Part shown: positions 1 to 5,984 of the stretch, one piece after another
How positions within the stretch are numbered: position 1 is the first letter of the stretch
How the letters are laid out: each line of letters starts with the position of its first letter
Source: a virus
IMG/VR virus record: IMGVR_UViG_3300048928_000202
Span: 1 to 32,055 of that record
DNA: 32,055 bases
Reading direction: 5' to 3' (one strand)
Notes under the pieces: model-generated
What the model saw: the letters and a program-made list of their open reading frames with translations, nothing else
The model's database searches: none
Told to the model about the DNA's origin: nothing
Translations under genes and position numbers: made by a program

Positions 1-116
1 ATGTTCTGGTCGTTATCCAGATCTAGGATCCGTGCGAGTTGCGCGCCCGTGATTCCGGCGAACTCCAGTGCTTGACGGAAGCGTTGCCCTTTGAGGCGGT
101 GTGGTTGTTTGCTCAT
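1..116 (-). CDS. Phage repressor, cI/C2 type, N-terminal part only
   Basis: The 38 visible residues begin MSKQPHRLKGQRFRQAL and contain a helix-turn-helix pattern (RQALEFAGITGAQLARIL). The reading frame runs off the left edge, so the rest of the DNA-binding domain and any C-terminal S24 or oligomerisation domain cannot be seen. It is divergent from a Cro-like gene, with 86 bases between the two starts, which is the classic lambdoid immunity arrangement. That position suggests the lysogeny repressor acting on the shared operator region. I see no strong Shine-Dalgarno before the ATG. It could instead be another HTH regulator; the position is the main argument. Confidence 0.7.
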   Translation of the reverse strand, partial: MSKQPHRLKGQRFRQALEFAGITGAQLARILDLDNDQN

Positions 117-135
117 AAACAGGATGTTACAACCC

Positions 136-164
136 TTGCGTCCAAATGATAACAAACGTATTGT
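136..164 (+). promoter_or_regulatory. Candidate PR promoter of the lytic operon
   Basis: TTGCGT (136-141) and TATTGT (159-164) are separated by exactly 17 bases, upstream of the Cro-like gene. Both hexamers are imperfect matches to the sigma-70 consensus. An inverted repeat (151-165) covers the -10 box, as expected for a repressed early promoter. The assignment rests on sequence and position only. Confidence 0.45.
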
Positions 165-165
165 T
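151..165. promoter_or_regulatory. Candidate immunity operator
   Basis: AACAAACGTATTGTT is an inverted repeat with 5-base arms (AACAA/TTGTT) around ACGTA. It sits between the divergent repressor and Cro-like genes and overlaps the candidate PR -10 box. Related half-site-like runs (TTGTTCG, CGTTTTGT) follow at 173-187. This would be a binding site for the repressor and/or the Cro-like protein. Confidence 0.4.
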
Positions 166-202
166 TGCCTCGGTTGTTCGTTTTGTTTTCTTTGGGTGAC
201 AT

Positions 203-457
203 ATGAATACGCCTGATCAGGTGTTCGATTTGATCGTACGAGTTGCGGGAGAGGCCGGAAAACGTCCGTCGCAGCTTGCGCGGGAGTGTGAGGTTAGCCC
301 TCAGCGCTTTTTCAATTGGCGGCATCGTGGCGTACCAGTTGCCCATGTTCGTCCGCTTGCAAAAGCACTTTCGTGGGGGCTTTTGCCGCATGAATTGCGG
401 CCAGACTTGCCGGAAGTATTTCCGGCACCTGAAAGCGTCGTTGTAAGAGCGGCTTAG
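203..457 (+). CDS. Cro/YdaS-like transcriptional regulator
   Basis: This is an 84-aa basic protein. Residues 20-62 form a Cro-like HTH (RPSQLARECEVSPQRFFNWRH), followed by the VPVAHVRPLAKAL and LLPHELRPDLP pattern typical of YdaS/Cro-like phage proteins. It is the first gene of the rightward early transcript, divergent from the repressor. The expected role is to repress repressor synthesis during lytic growth. The ATG start is preceded only by a weak GGGTGAC-type ribosome site. The stop codon abuts a leftward-oriented terminator. The family call is confident; the role as Cro is inferred from position. Confidence 0.75.
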   Translation: MNTPDQVFDLIVRVAGEAGKRPSQLARECEVSPQRFFNWRHRGVPVAHVRPLAKALSWGLLPHELRPDLPEVFPAPESVVVRAA

Positions 458-481
458 AAAAAAGGCGACCGAAAGGCCGCC
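458..481 (-). terminator. Leftward intrinsic terminator after cro
   Basis: On the minus strand, GGCGGCC-TTTC-GGTCGCC forms a 7-base stem with one mismatch and is followed directly by TTTTTT. On the plus strand there is no T run after the stem, so it should stop leftward transcripts. No leftward coding gene is visible upstream, so it suggests a leftward noncoding transcript. Confidence 0.6.
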
Positions 482-790
482 CAGTTCCTCCCGGCACACA
501 CCACCACAGTGCTGTCGGGGTCGCGATAAAGGTAGGCGGGCAAACCACATGCAAACCGCCTCTCTTTACCGCGCTGCCAAGGCACGGATGCCTTGGGTTG
601 CCTGCTAACCCACCACGGCCTGCAGGCTGTAACAGCAAGGCACATGCGGAGCGTGTGCCTTGCCATTGGGGTGCAGTCGGCCTTCCTACCACAGAGCAAC
701 CGACTGCATGCGACCACTTGTGAGTGACCACGGCACAACTGTACCAAACAGACGTGTGGCGGTCACTGGCAGAGTTTTTGGAGTTTTGCC
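482..790. other. Gene-free hairpin chain between cro and cII (possible structured RNA)
   Basis: No credible coding frame fills this stretch. It holds eight consecutive inverted repeats: 490-519 (CCCGGCAC with GTGC and CGGG), 527-568 (TAAAG..AGGCGG with CCGCCT..CTTTA), 579-594 (AAGGCA/TGCCTT), 595-611 (GGGTT/AACCC), 618-627 (GCCTGCAGGC), 635-663 (a perfect 10-base stem, GCAAGGCACA/TGTGCCTTGC), 672-708 (9-base stem, TGCAGTCGG/CCGACTGCA) and 723-767 (AGTGACC/GGTCACT). It could be a structured leader of the early mRNA. It could also be a leftward antisense RNA ending at the terminator at 458-481. No clear promoter was found for the latter. Confidence 0.45.
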
Positions 791-1300
791 ATGAACCGTA
801 AACCCTTCAATTCCATTGAACGCGCACGGCGTTCGCTGTTGACCCTACCGCAAGCGCTCCTCCATGCCGCACGTGATTACCCTGGCGGTGCCACCGCCAT
901 TGCCGCCATCGACGGCGGTAACGCCACCACGCTCAACCATAAGCTGAGCCTGACCAACACCAGTCACACGCCAAACATTGGCGACCTGGAGTTGGTGCTG
1001 GATGCCACGCGGGATCCGCGCATCGTAGATGCGTTGTTGCATCCCATCGGTTGGGTGGGGATCGACGTTTCTGAGTTGAGCGACACCGACACGGCGCAGA
1101 CGCTATTGGCCGGCATTGGCGAGTTGCTTTCTCGTGAGGGGGAGTTAGCCACGCATGTATCGACCTCATTGTCCGATGACAGATTGGACGATGACGAGCT
1201 GGCTGAGTTTGAATTGCTGGCTGAGCGCATGGTGCAGGCGGTGTTCAAGTTGCGCGCGGTGCTCCGCAAGAAACACGCGGAGGATCTGTCCTATGTCTGA
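791..1300 (+). CDS. CII-like phage regulatory protein (Phage_CP76 family)
   Basis: This 169-aa protein matches the Phage_CP76/CII family of lambdoid and P2-like prophages. It has an N-terminal segment (RRSLLTLPQALLHAARDYPGG), a central HTH-like segment with NATTLNHKLSLTN and a conserved LELVLDATRDPRIVDALLHP stretch at about residues 56-76. The C-terminal half is rich in D, E and A and probably helical. It would control the lysis/lysogeny decision or early transcription as a cytoplasmic DNA-binding protein. A TTGGAG ribosome site lies 7 bases before the ATG. Its last 8 bases overlap the next gene, so translation is probably coupled. The family is recognised from memory and was not confirmed by search. 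Confidence 0.75.
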   Translation: MNRKPFNSIERARRSLLTLPQALLHAARDYPGGATAIAAIDGGNATTLNHKLSLTNTSHTPNIGDLELVLDATRDPRIVDALLHPIGWVGIDVSELSDTDTAQTLLAGIGELLSREGELATHVSTSLSDDRLDDDELAEFELLAERMVQAVFKLRAVLRKKHAEDLSYV

Positions 1301-1511
1301 CAATGCAGATGTTGCTGATGATGTTATCGCCCACAACCTTGCACTTGCTATGTCCGCGCGACCTACTGCGAACCCAGGCCAATGTGCCCTAGAGTGCGTA
1401 GCTTGCGGTGAGGTCATCCCTGAGGCTCGGCGGTTGGCGATGCTTGATCGCGGCTGTACGCGCTGTATTGACTGCCAGGAACTGGCAGACCGGCGTGGGG
1501 TATGGGCATGA
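1293..1511 (+). CDS. TraR/DksA-type C4 zinc-finger protein
   Basis: This is a 72-aa protein whose second half carries CVAC-G-VIP-ARR (C35, C38) and CIDC (C58, C61), the four-cysteine signature of phage TraR/DksA-type zinc fingers. C31 and C55 are extra cysteines. Full DksA has a long coiled coil; this protein keeps only a short N-terminal helix, as TraR does. TraR-family proteins bind the RNA polymerase secondary channel and shift promoter choice, which would suit an early phage gene. The start at 1293 follows a GAGGA site and overlaps the CII-like gene. It also overlaps the primase-helicase downstream. Confidence 0.75.
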   Translation: MSDNADVADDVIAHNLALAMSARPTANPGQCALECVACGEVIPEARRLAMLDRGCTRCIDCQELADRRGVWA

Positions 1512-3730
1512 CTAATCACGAACTTCTCGATGATGTGCTGGCCCAGTTGCAGGACTATGGGCTTAAACCAGAAACCCCACTGGTGATTGGCAAGCGAACG
1601 CGTTGCGAGTGCGACGGCGACAAGGCTATGGAAAAAACCGGCTGGTATGTGATCTATGAGCATCTGACTGGCGGTAAGACACTGTATTGCGGCGCGTTTG
1701 GTGACTGGCGCCAGGGTGAAAAGGGAAGTTGGCAGAAGATTAAGGTCAAGGGTGGCCGGTTGAGCGCTGAGGATCGGGCGGTGATGCGGGCGAGGGCCGA
1801 GGAGGGCCAGCGTAAGGCAGCTGAGGCCGAGGCGCGCAAGCATCGAACTGCCGCGCGCCGAGCTGCGGGTATGTGGAAGCATTTGGAGGAAAAGGGCCAC
1901 TGCGCTTATCTGGATGCGAAGCGTGTGGTCGGTTTCGGCCTGCGTTTTAAACGCAAGTCGGGCTGCGCGCTTGTACCGATGCGCAATGTGAAAACCAGAG
2001 AGGTGATCGGCCTGCAGGTGTTGTTCCCTGAGGTGCAGCCCAAACTGGGGCGTAATAAAACCTATTGGCCGGCGGGCTTGGAGAAAGAGGGGGCAGTTCA
2101 TTTGATCGGCCCTGAGCCTGAGCCTGGTGACGTGATTCTGGTGTGCGAGGGCTACGCGACCGGGGCGAGCTTGCATATGGCGACCGCGCTGACGGTGGCG
2201 GTGTGCTTTGATGCTGGCAATCTGTTGCCGGTGGCGCAGGGGCTACGGGTGCGTTATCCCGGTCGCCCGCTGCTGTTCTGTGCGGATGATGATTGGAAAA
2301 CCCAGGTGCAGGGTAAACCGTTCAACACGGGCAAGGTGAAGGCGGAGAATGCGGCGGTGGTCGTTGGTGGCCAGGTGGTGTTGCCGATCTTCGATAATGA
2401 CCGTGAGGCTGGTTGGACGGATTTCAACGACCTGCACTGTGCTGAGGGTTTAGATGCGGTACGCCGTCAGGTGTTGGCGCTGGTGAGGCCGGCGACAGAT
2501 GCCGGATGGCATGAAAAGCTGCTGCGGTCTGCTAAAGGCGGGATTCTGGCGCACCCTTATAACGTCGGATTGATTCTGGGTAATGACTCGCGCTGGGGCG
2601 GGGTGATTGCGTGGGATTCGTTCGCGTCGAAAATTATTAAGGCGCGCACGCCGCCGTTTGGCGGCAGTGCAGGTGACTGGGAGGATATCGACGATATCAA
2701 GGTGATGATGTGGCTGGCCGAGGTTTACGGGTTGTCTGTGAAGTCGCCGAATGTGTTTGAGGCGGTGAACTCGGTTGCGCACGACAATGCCTTTCATCCG
2801 GTGCGCGAGTATCTGGATGGGTTGGCGTGGGATGGTGCACCGCGACTTGATAGGTGGCTACAGGATCGGCTGGGCGTTGCGGACAGTGAGTACACGCGCA
2901 AGGTGGGTAAGCGCTGGTTGCTGTCTGCCGTGGCACGGGTTTTCCGTCCAGGCTGTAAGGTGGATGTGATGCTCATTCTGGAGGGGTTGCAGGGTGAGGG
3001 TAAGTCGACGGCGGCAGGTGTGCTTGCCGGGAAGTGGTTTATGGATACGGCATTTGATATGAGCAGTAAGGATGCGTATCAGGCGATCCGGGGTAAGTGG
3101 ATCATAGAGATGGCGGAGCTGGATGCGCTGAATAAGTCCGATACGACGAAGGCCAAGCAATTCGTTTCATCGGCTACGGACCATTATCGGGAGAGCTATG
3201 GGCGGCGGCATTTGAGTGTGCCGCGCCAGAGCGTATTTATCGGCACCACGAACCAGGATGAGTACCTGAAGGATGACACGGGCAACCGCCGTTATTGGCC
3301 GGTGACGTGTACGAAGGTGGATCTGGATGGCCTGCGGGCCGATCGTGATCAACTCTGGGCCGAGGCGGTAGCCTGTTTTCGCGCGGGAGATATTTGGTGG
3401 GCCGAGCGTGAAGAGAACGAACTGTTTGCGGCTGAGCAGGATAAGCGCTTCCAGGCGGATATGTGGGAAGAACCAGTGGTTCACTACCTGGCAGCCAAGC
3501 ATCTCGGCGAAACGGTGACGGGCGCGCACTTGTTGCAGCATGCGCTGAATATCGACCCCAGCCACTGGGGCAAGCCTGAGCAAATGCGGATCGGCAAGAT
3601 TATGCATCGGTTGAAATGGCCGCGCCGGCGCCGGAGTAGCGGCCCTGGTGGCGTGCGTGGTTATGAATATATAAAGCCGGCCGAGTGGAAGCGCGGGATG
3701 GTCGAGCCCAGGCAGGAGACTGCATTTTGA
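1502..3730 (+). CDS. Primase-helicase: Toprim domain fused to VapE-type helicase
   Basis: This 742-aa protein is the only replication gene visible. The N-terminal region (about 30-120) holds CECDGD and a charged helix. The Toprim part has VCEGYATGASLH (E216) and LLFCADDD (about 258-264), the acidic metal-binding motifs of a primase. The C-terminal part is a virulence-associated E (VapE/DUF5906-like) superfamily 3 ATPase: Walker A GLQGEGKST (495-503), a Walker B-like WIIEMAELDAL (533-543) and FIGTTNQDEYL with GNRRYWP (579-600). It probably primes and unwinds at the phage origin in the manner of P4 alpha-type proteins. The gene may start at the ATG at 1502 or two codons later at 1508; either overlaps the preceding stop. 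Confidence 0.88.
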   Translation: MGMTNHELLDDVLAQLQDYGLKPETPLVIGKRTRCECDGDKAMEKTGWYVIYEHLTGGKTLYCGAFGDWRQGEKGSWQKIKVKGGRLSAEDRAVMRARAEEGQRKAAEAEARKHRTAARRAAGMWKHLEEKGHCAYLDAKRVVGFGLRFKRKSGCALVPMRNVKTREVIGLQVLFPEVQPKLGRNKTYWPAGLEKEGAVHLIGPEPEPGDVILVCEGYATGASLHMATALTVAVCFDAGNLLPVAQGLRVRYPGRPLLFCADDDWKTQVQGKPFNTGKVKAENAAVVVGGQVVLPIFDNDREAGWTDFNDLHCAEGLDAVRRQVLALVRPATDAGWHEKLLRSAKGGILAHPYNVGLILGNDSRWGGVIAWDSFASKIIKARTPPFGGSAGDWEDIDDIKVMMWLAEVYGLSVKSPNVFEAVNSVAHDNAFHPVREYLDGLAWDGAPRLDRWLQDRLGVADSEYTRKVGKRWLLSAVARVFRPGCKVDVMLILEGLQGEGKSTAAGVLAGKWFMDTAFDMSSKDAYQAIRGKWIIEMAELDALNKSDTTKAKQFVSSATDHYRESYGRRHLSVPRQSVFIGTTNQDEYLKDDTGNRRYWPVTCTKVDLDGLRADRDQLWAEAVACFRAGDIWWAEREENELFAAEQDKRFQADMWEEPVVHYLAAKHLGETVTGAHLLQHALNIDPSHWGKPEQMRIGKIMHRLKWPRRRRSSGPGGVRGYEYIKPAEWKRGMVEPRQETAF

Positions 3731-4086
3731 TCCCTGAAATGGATGAGATGTTGAAGTTGTGGGCGCTCGATATGCATGGCTGTGGAGGTGCAAATGGATC
3801 TGCTAGCACCATGTTGGGCCAGTTGATGGATTGCAAGGGAGAACTGATTCGTGGCACACGCGGTGGTTCGAGGATGTTACTGCCATGGAGTGCGGACATT
3901 GAGGTGATAGTAAACAAGCACCTGTCTTGGCAGCTGGAGCAGGTGGTGTACGAGCAATACCTAAACCGTGAGAGCGCAGAGCGTCAGAAGTGGGCACATT
4001 GTGGATGCGGACGTACGCAGTTCTATGAGCGCTTGCATGCTGCCCATCTGGAGATCGCAGGTATGTTGCTGGAGCGCGCAGCGTGA
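3727..4086 (+). CDS. Q-like late antiterminator candidate
   Basis: The protein (119 aa from the TTG start, 115 from ATG 3739) begins IPEMDEMLKLWALDMHG after the initiator. It resembles small Pseudomonas phage proteins annotated as antitermination or ArpU/Q-like. The C-terminal half (QVVYEQYLNRESAERQKWA, then CGRTQFYERLHAAH) looks like a sigma-region-4 type HTH. TTG 3727 is favoured because AGGAG ends 8 bases before it and it overlaps the preceding TGA as TTGA; ATG 3739 is 20 bases from that site. Downstream lie a promoter and terminator arranged like pR'-tR', which supports a role in releasing late transcription. The function is inferred from context. Confidence 0.65.
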   Translation: MIPEMDEMLKLWALDMHGCGGANGSASTMLGQLMDCKGELIRGTRGGSRMLLPWSADIEVIVNKHLSWQLEQVVYEQYLNRESAERQKWAHCGCGRTQFYERLHAAHLEIAGMLLERAA

Positions 4087-4396
4087 TCATGCTGTTTGGC
4101 CGGCCTGGCCTACTGGTGTTATCGCTGGTGGAGCAGGCGCAGGCAGCGCCAATCGGGGGTTTGACCTTCCGTCCCACCTTTTCCGGGATTTCCCCGCGTA
4201 GTGCGCGTACCTACGCGCACGCGCATCACGCGCAGCGTTTATTAATCTCTCTCTATACGGGGGAAAAGGTAAGAAATAGTAGGACGGTAGGTCAGCGCTT
4301 TGATTTTTGGGGGCTGCAAATGGCGCACCTGTCTTTAGTTGTGTGGGGCTGGTCGGTCACTGCCCTGCGGGGCGGTAGCCAGTTACGTTATATGTC
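4087..4396. other. Noncoding stretch after the Q-like gene
   Basis: I find no supported gene here. A frame from 4083 to 4412 could encode 109 aa, but it has no recognisable domain and crosses the repeat region. A near-perfect inverted repeat (GTGCGCGTA/TACGCGCAC) lies at 4201-4220, followed by more GCGCACGCGC-like sequence and a short AT-richer piece (4239-4290). It is probably untranslated sequence leading into late control elements. Confidence 0.5.
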
Positions 4397-4467
4397 CGTT
4401 GATTGCCGTTGATTGCCGGTGCGTGTCCGTTGATGGCCGTTGATTGCCGCTGATGGCCGTTGATTGC
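4397..4467 (+). repeat. Iteron array: six 10-base direct repeats
   Basis: Units with consensus CGTTGATKGC lie at 4397-4406, 4407-4416, 4428-4437, 4438-4447, 4448-4457 (CGCTGATGGC) and 4458-4467. An 11-base spacer (4417-4427) separates units 2 and 3. Ten-base phasing puts every unit on about the same DNA face, as in protein-binding arrays. The array sits 20 bases before the candidate late promoter. It could bind the Q-like protein or serve as replication-origin iterons. Confidence 0.75.
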
Positions 4468-4469
4468 GG

Positions 4470-4498
4470 GGTGGCAGCGTCAAACGCTTGCTGCCACC
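4470..4498. repeat. Palindrome overlapping the late promoter -35 box
   Basis: GGTGGCAGC (4470-4478) and GCTGCCACC (4490-4498) are perfect 9-base inverted arms around 11 bases. The right arm includes the candidate -35 hexamer TTGCTG. No T run follows, so it is not a terminator. It could be an operator or structured DNA at the promoter. Confidence 0.6.
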
Positions 4499-4516
4499 GG
4501 ATTGGAGGGGTATAAA
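4488..4516 (+). promoter_or_regulatory. Candidate late promoter (pR'-like)
   Basis: TTGCTG (4488-4493) and TATAAA (4511-4516) are spaced by exactly 17 bases. Transcription would start near 4523 and reach a terminator about 36-60 bases later, before the holin gene. A short terminated leader downstream of a Q gene is the hallmark of lambda-type late control. Confidence 0.6.
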
Positions 4517-4558
4517 TCAGTCATGTTCAAAGAGGTACGCAACCAGCGACCTCACCAC

Positions 4559-4583
4559 AAACCCGGCCCTCGCGCCGGGTTTT
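4559..4583 (+). terminator. Leader terminator before the holin (tR'-like)
   Basis: AAACCCGGC and GCCGGGTTT form a 9-base perfect stem around CCTCGC, with TTTT at its 3' side and another T run shortly after. It separates the candidate late promoter from the lysis and structural genes, so antitermination would be needed for late expression. Confidence 0.75.
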
Positions 4584-4603
4584 CGCGTTTATGAGGCCGG
4601 GAA

Positions 4604-4948
4604 ATGACGAACGAACAGCAAGCGCTGGCAGAAATGCCGATCTGGTTAGTGATCGTCCTGGCCCTGGTGGGCGGTGTGTCGGGCGAGATGTGGCGTGCGG
4701 ACAAAGAAGGGGCTCGGGGTTGGGCGTTGATCCGGCGTTTGGCTCTTCGTTCAGGCGCCTGCGTGGTCTGCGGGGTGTCGGCGATCATGCTGCTGTACGC
4801 GGCGGGCATGTCGATCTGGACATCTGGTGCGATTGGATGCCTGACAGCGATGGCAGGCGCAGATGTGGCGATCGGGTTGTACGAACGATGGGTGGCCAAG
4901 CGACTGGGTGTGAATGAGGCGTCCGCCGATGTCCAGTCAGAACAATGA
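4604..4948 (+). CDS. Phage holin, class I type
   Basis: This is a 114-aa membrane protein with three hydrophobic segments: about 13-27 (IWLVIVLALVGGVSG), 50-67 (SGACVVCGVSAIMLLYAA) and 74-92 (GAIGCLTAMAGADVAIGL). Its C-terminal tail is charged. The length and three-helix topology fit the phage_holin_3/LydA-like holins of Pseudomonas prophages, which form inner-membrane holes that release the endolysin. It is the first gene after the leader terminator and lies far from the endolysin and Rz genes (26905 onward), so the lysis functions are split. Confidence 0.8.
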   Translation: MTNEQQALAEMPIWLVIVLALVGGVSGEMWRADKEGARGWALIRRLALRSGACVVCGVSAIMLLYAAGMSIWTSGAIGCLTAMAGADVAIGLYERWVAKRLGVNEASADVQSEQ

Positions 4949-5297
4949 ACGTCGCGGCAGTAGCACGGAGCGCGGTTATGGGTACAAGTGGCAGAAGTCC
5001 CGCGATGGGCATCTGCGGGAGAACCCTTACTGCACGATGTGTTCGACTGATCAGCGGCCCGTCGCGGCAACAGTCGTCGACCACAAGATTGCGCCCAAGC
5101 TCAAGGACGCCAAGGACAGTGGCGATCCGGTGCGGCTCAAGGCGGCATGGAAGCTGTTCTGGAACCCGGCGAACTGGGCGAGCCTCTGCAAGTTCTGTCA
5201 CGACTCGACCAAGCAGCGGATGGAGCGGACCGGCACGGTGCCAGGCTGCAACCCTGACGGTCGCCCCGTGGATCCTGGCCATCACTGGAATCGGTGA
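4929..5297 (+). CDS. HNH endonuclease adjacent to terminase
   Basis: This 122-aa protein has an HNH fold signature: CTMC (C35, C38), VVDHKI (D51, H52), NPANWASL with asparagines at 79 and 82, and CKFCHD (C87, C90, H91). The two CxxC pairs probably bind a structural zinc. An HNH protein just before terS is typical of HK97-like cos phages, where it stimulates terminase cleavage at cos. The start at 4929 is chosen because GAGG lies about 9 bases upstream; an in-frame ATG at 4914 is less likely. It overlaps the end of the holin gene in another frame. Confidence 0.85.
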   Translation: MSSQNNERRGSSTERGYGYKWQKSRDGHLRENPYCTMCSTDQRPVAATVVDHKIAPKLKDAKDSGDPVRLKAAWKLFWNPANWASLCKFCHDSTKQRMERTGTVPGCNPDGRPVDPGHHWNR

Positions 5298-5450
5298 CCA
5301 GGGGGCGAAAACGCACCAAAAAATGGCACTCCCTAGGGTGGGGGGGGGAAAAACTTCTTTCGGGATTCGTTCTAGACCGCTCGCCCCCCTCCGTGCGCAA
5401 CGTCGGGATAAATGAGGGAGGGGGGGTATCAACAGGTAGGGGTTATTTTT
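5298..5450. other. Candidate cos region with G/C homopolymers
   Basis: This gap between the HNH and small terminase genes contains CCCTAGGG (5331-5338), a G9 run (5340-5348), and an inverted repeat CCCCCCTCC (5384-5392)/GGAGGGGGG (5417-5425). In HK97-like phages the cos site lies in this position. The cut site cannot be located from sequence alone. Confidence 0.4.
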
Positions 5451-5984
5451 ATGGCCGGAAACGGAAATTCGGGGCGCCCTGGGAAACCAGCGGCGCTCAA
5501 ACTGCTGCAGGGAAATCGTGGTCGGGAAAATATCAGCGACCTGTTGGCCGAAGTCGCGGCGCCGTCGGTTCCGGTCGGCGCACCGCCCATGCCCGATGTG
5601 CTGTCTGATGAGGCCATCGCTGAGTGGGAGCAGCTGGTCCCTGCGCTGATTTCGTTGGGCATCGTTTCGCAGCTGGATGCTATGGCGCTGGCCACCTACT
5701 GCCAGGCTGCCGCTGATTGGCGCCGCTATCAGCGGTTGATCGCGAAGCGCAATAAAGCCTCCGATGATGACCTGGGCGGCGAAATCCAGACTTTCAAAAC
5801 CGGCGCCCAGCAAATGCATGTACTTCGCCAGCTTGCGAATGACGCGGAAAAACGCGCCAACGCCGCCGGCGCGCAGTTCGGTCTGTCGCCCGTGTCCCGA
5901 CGTAACCTGAAAACGTCGGCGGCGCCGCAAGGTGAGCTATTCCCCAATGACCAACGAGACGCTGCAGACAAGTACTTCAACTGA
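5451..5984 (+). CDS. terS: Terminase small subunit, P27 family
   Basis: This 177-aa protein begins MAGNGNSGRPGKPAALKLL, the glycine/proline/basic N-terminus typical of P27-type small terminases. A helical core follows (DEAIAEWEQLVPALISLGIVS, then ALATYCQAAADWRRY) and the C-terminus has the FGLSPVSRRNL pattern. It recognises the packaging site and recruits the large subunit. ATG 5451 follows GGTAGGGG by about 9 bases. An in-frame ATG at 5412 would add 13 residues across a G7 tract and seems less likely. The gene overlaps terL by 38 bases. Confidence 0.88.
   Translation: MAGNGNSGRPGKPAALKLLQGNRGRENISDLLAEVAAPSVPVGAPPMPDVLSDEAIAEWEQLVPALISLGIVSQLDAMALATYCQAAADWRRYQRLIAKRNKASDDDLGGEIQTFKTGAQQMHVLRQLANDAEKRANAAGAQFGLSPVSRRNLKTSAAPQGELFPNDQRDAADKYFN

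Noticed and set aside
454-747. Leftward 97-aa frame, and an overlapping 139-aa frame at 312-731, in the cro-cII gap
   Set aside because: They run through the dense inverted repeats, have no recognisable domain or ribosome site, and are better explained as open frames on structured GC-rich DNA.
1166-2176. Leftward 336-aa open frame opposite the zinc-finger and primase-helicase genes
   Set aside because: It is antisense to recognised genes and shows no domain of its own.
4083-4412. Rightward 109-aa frame after the Q-like gene, overlapping its stop
   Set aside because: The start overlap looks attractive, but the sequence has no coherent domain, crosses the inverted repeat at 4201-4220 and ends in the iterons.
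4785-5930. Leftward 381-aa open frame across holin, HNH and terS
   Set aside because: It is antisense to three supported genes and arginine/proline-rich as expected of a shadow frame.
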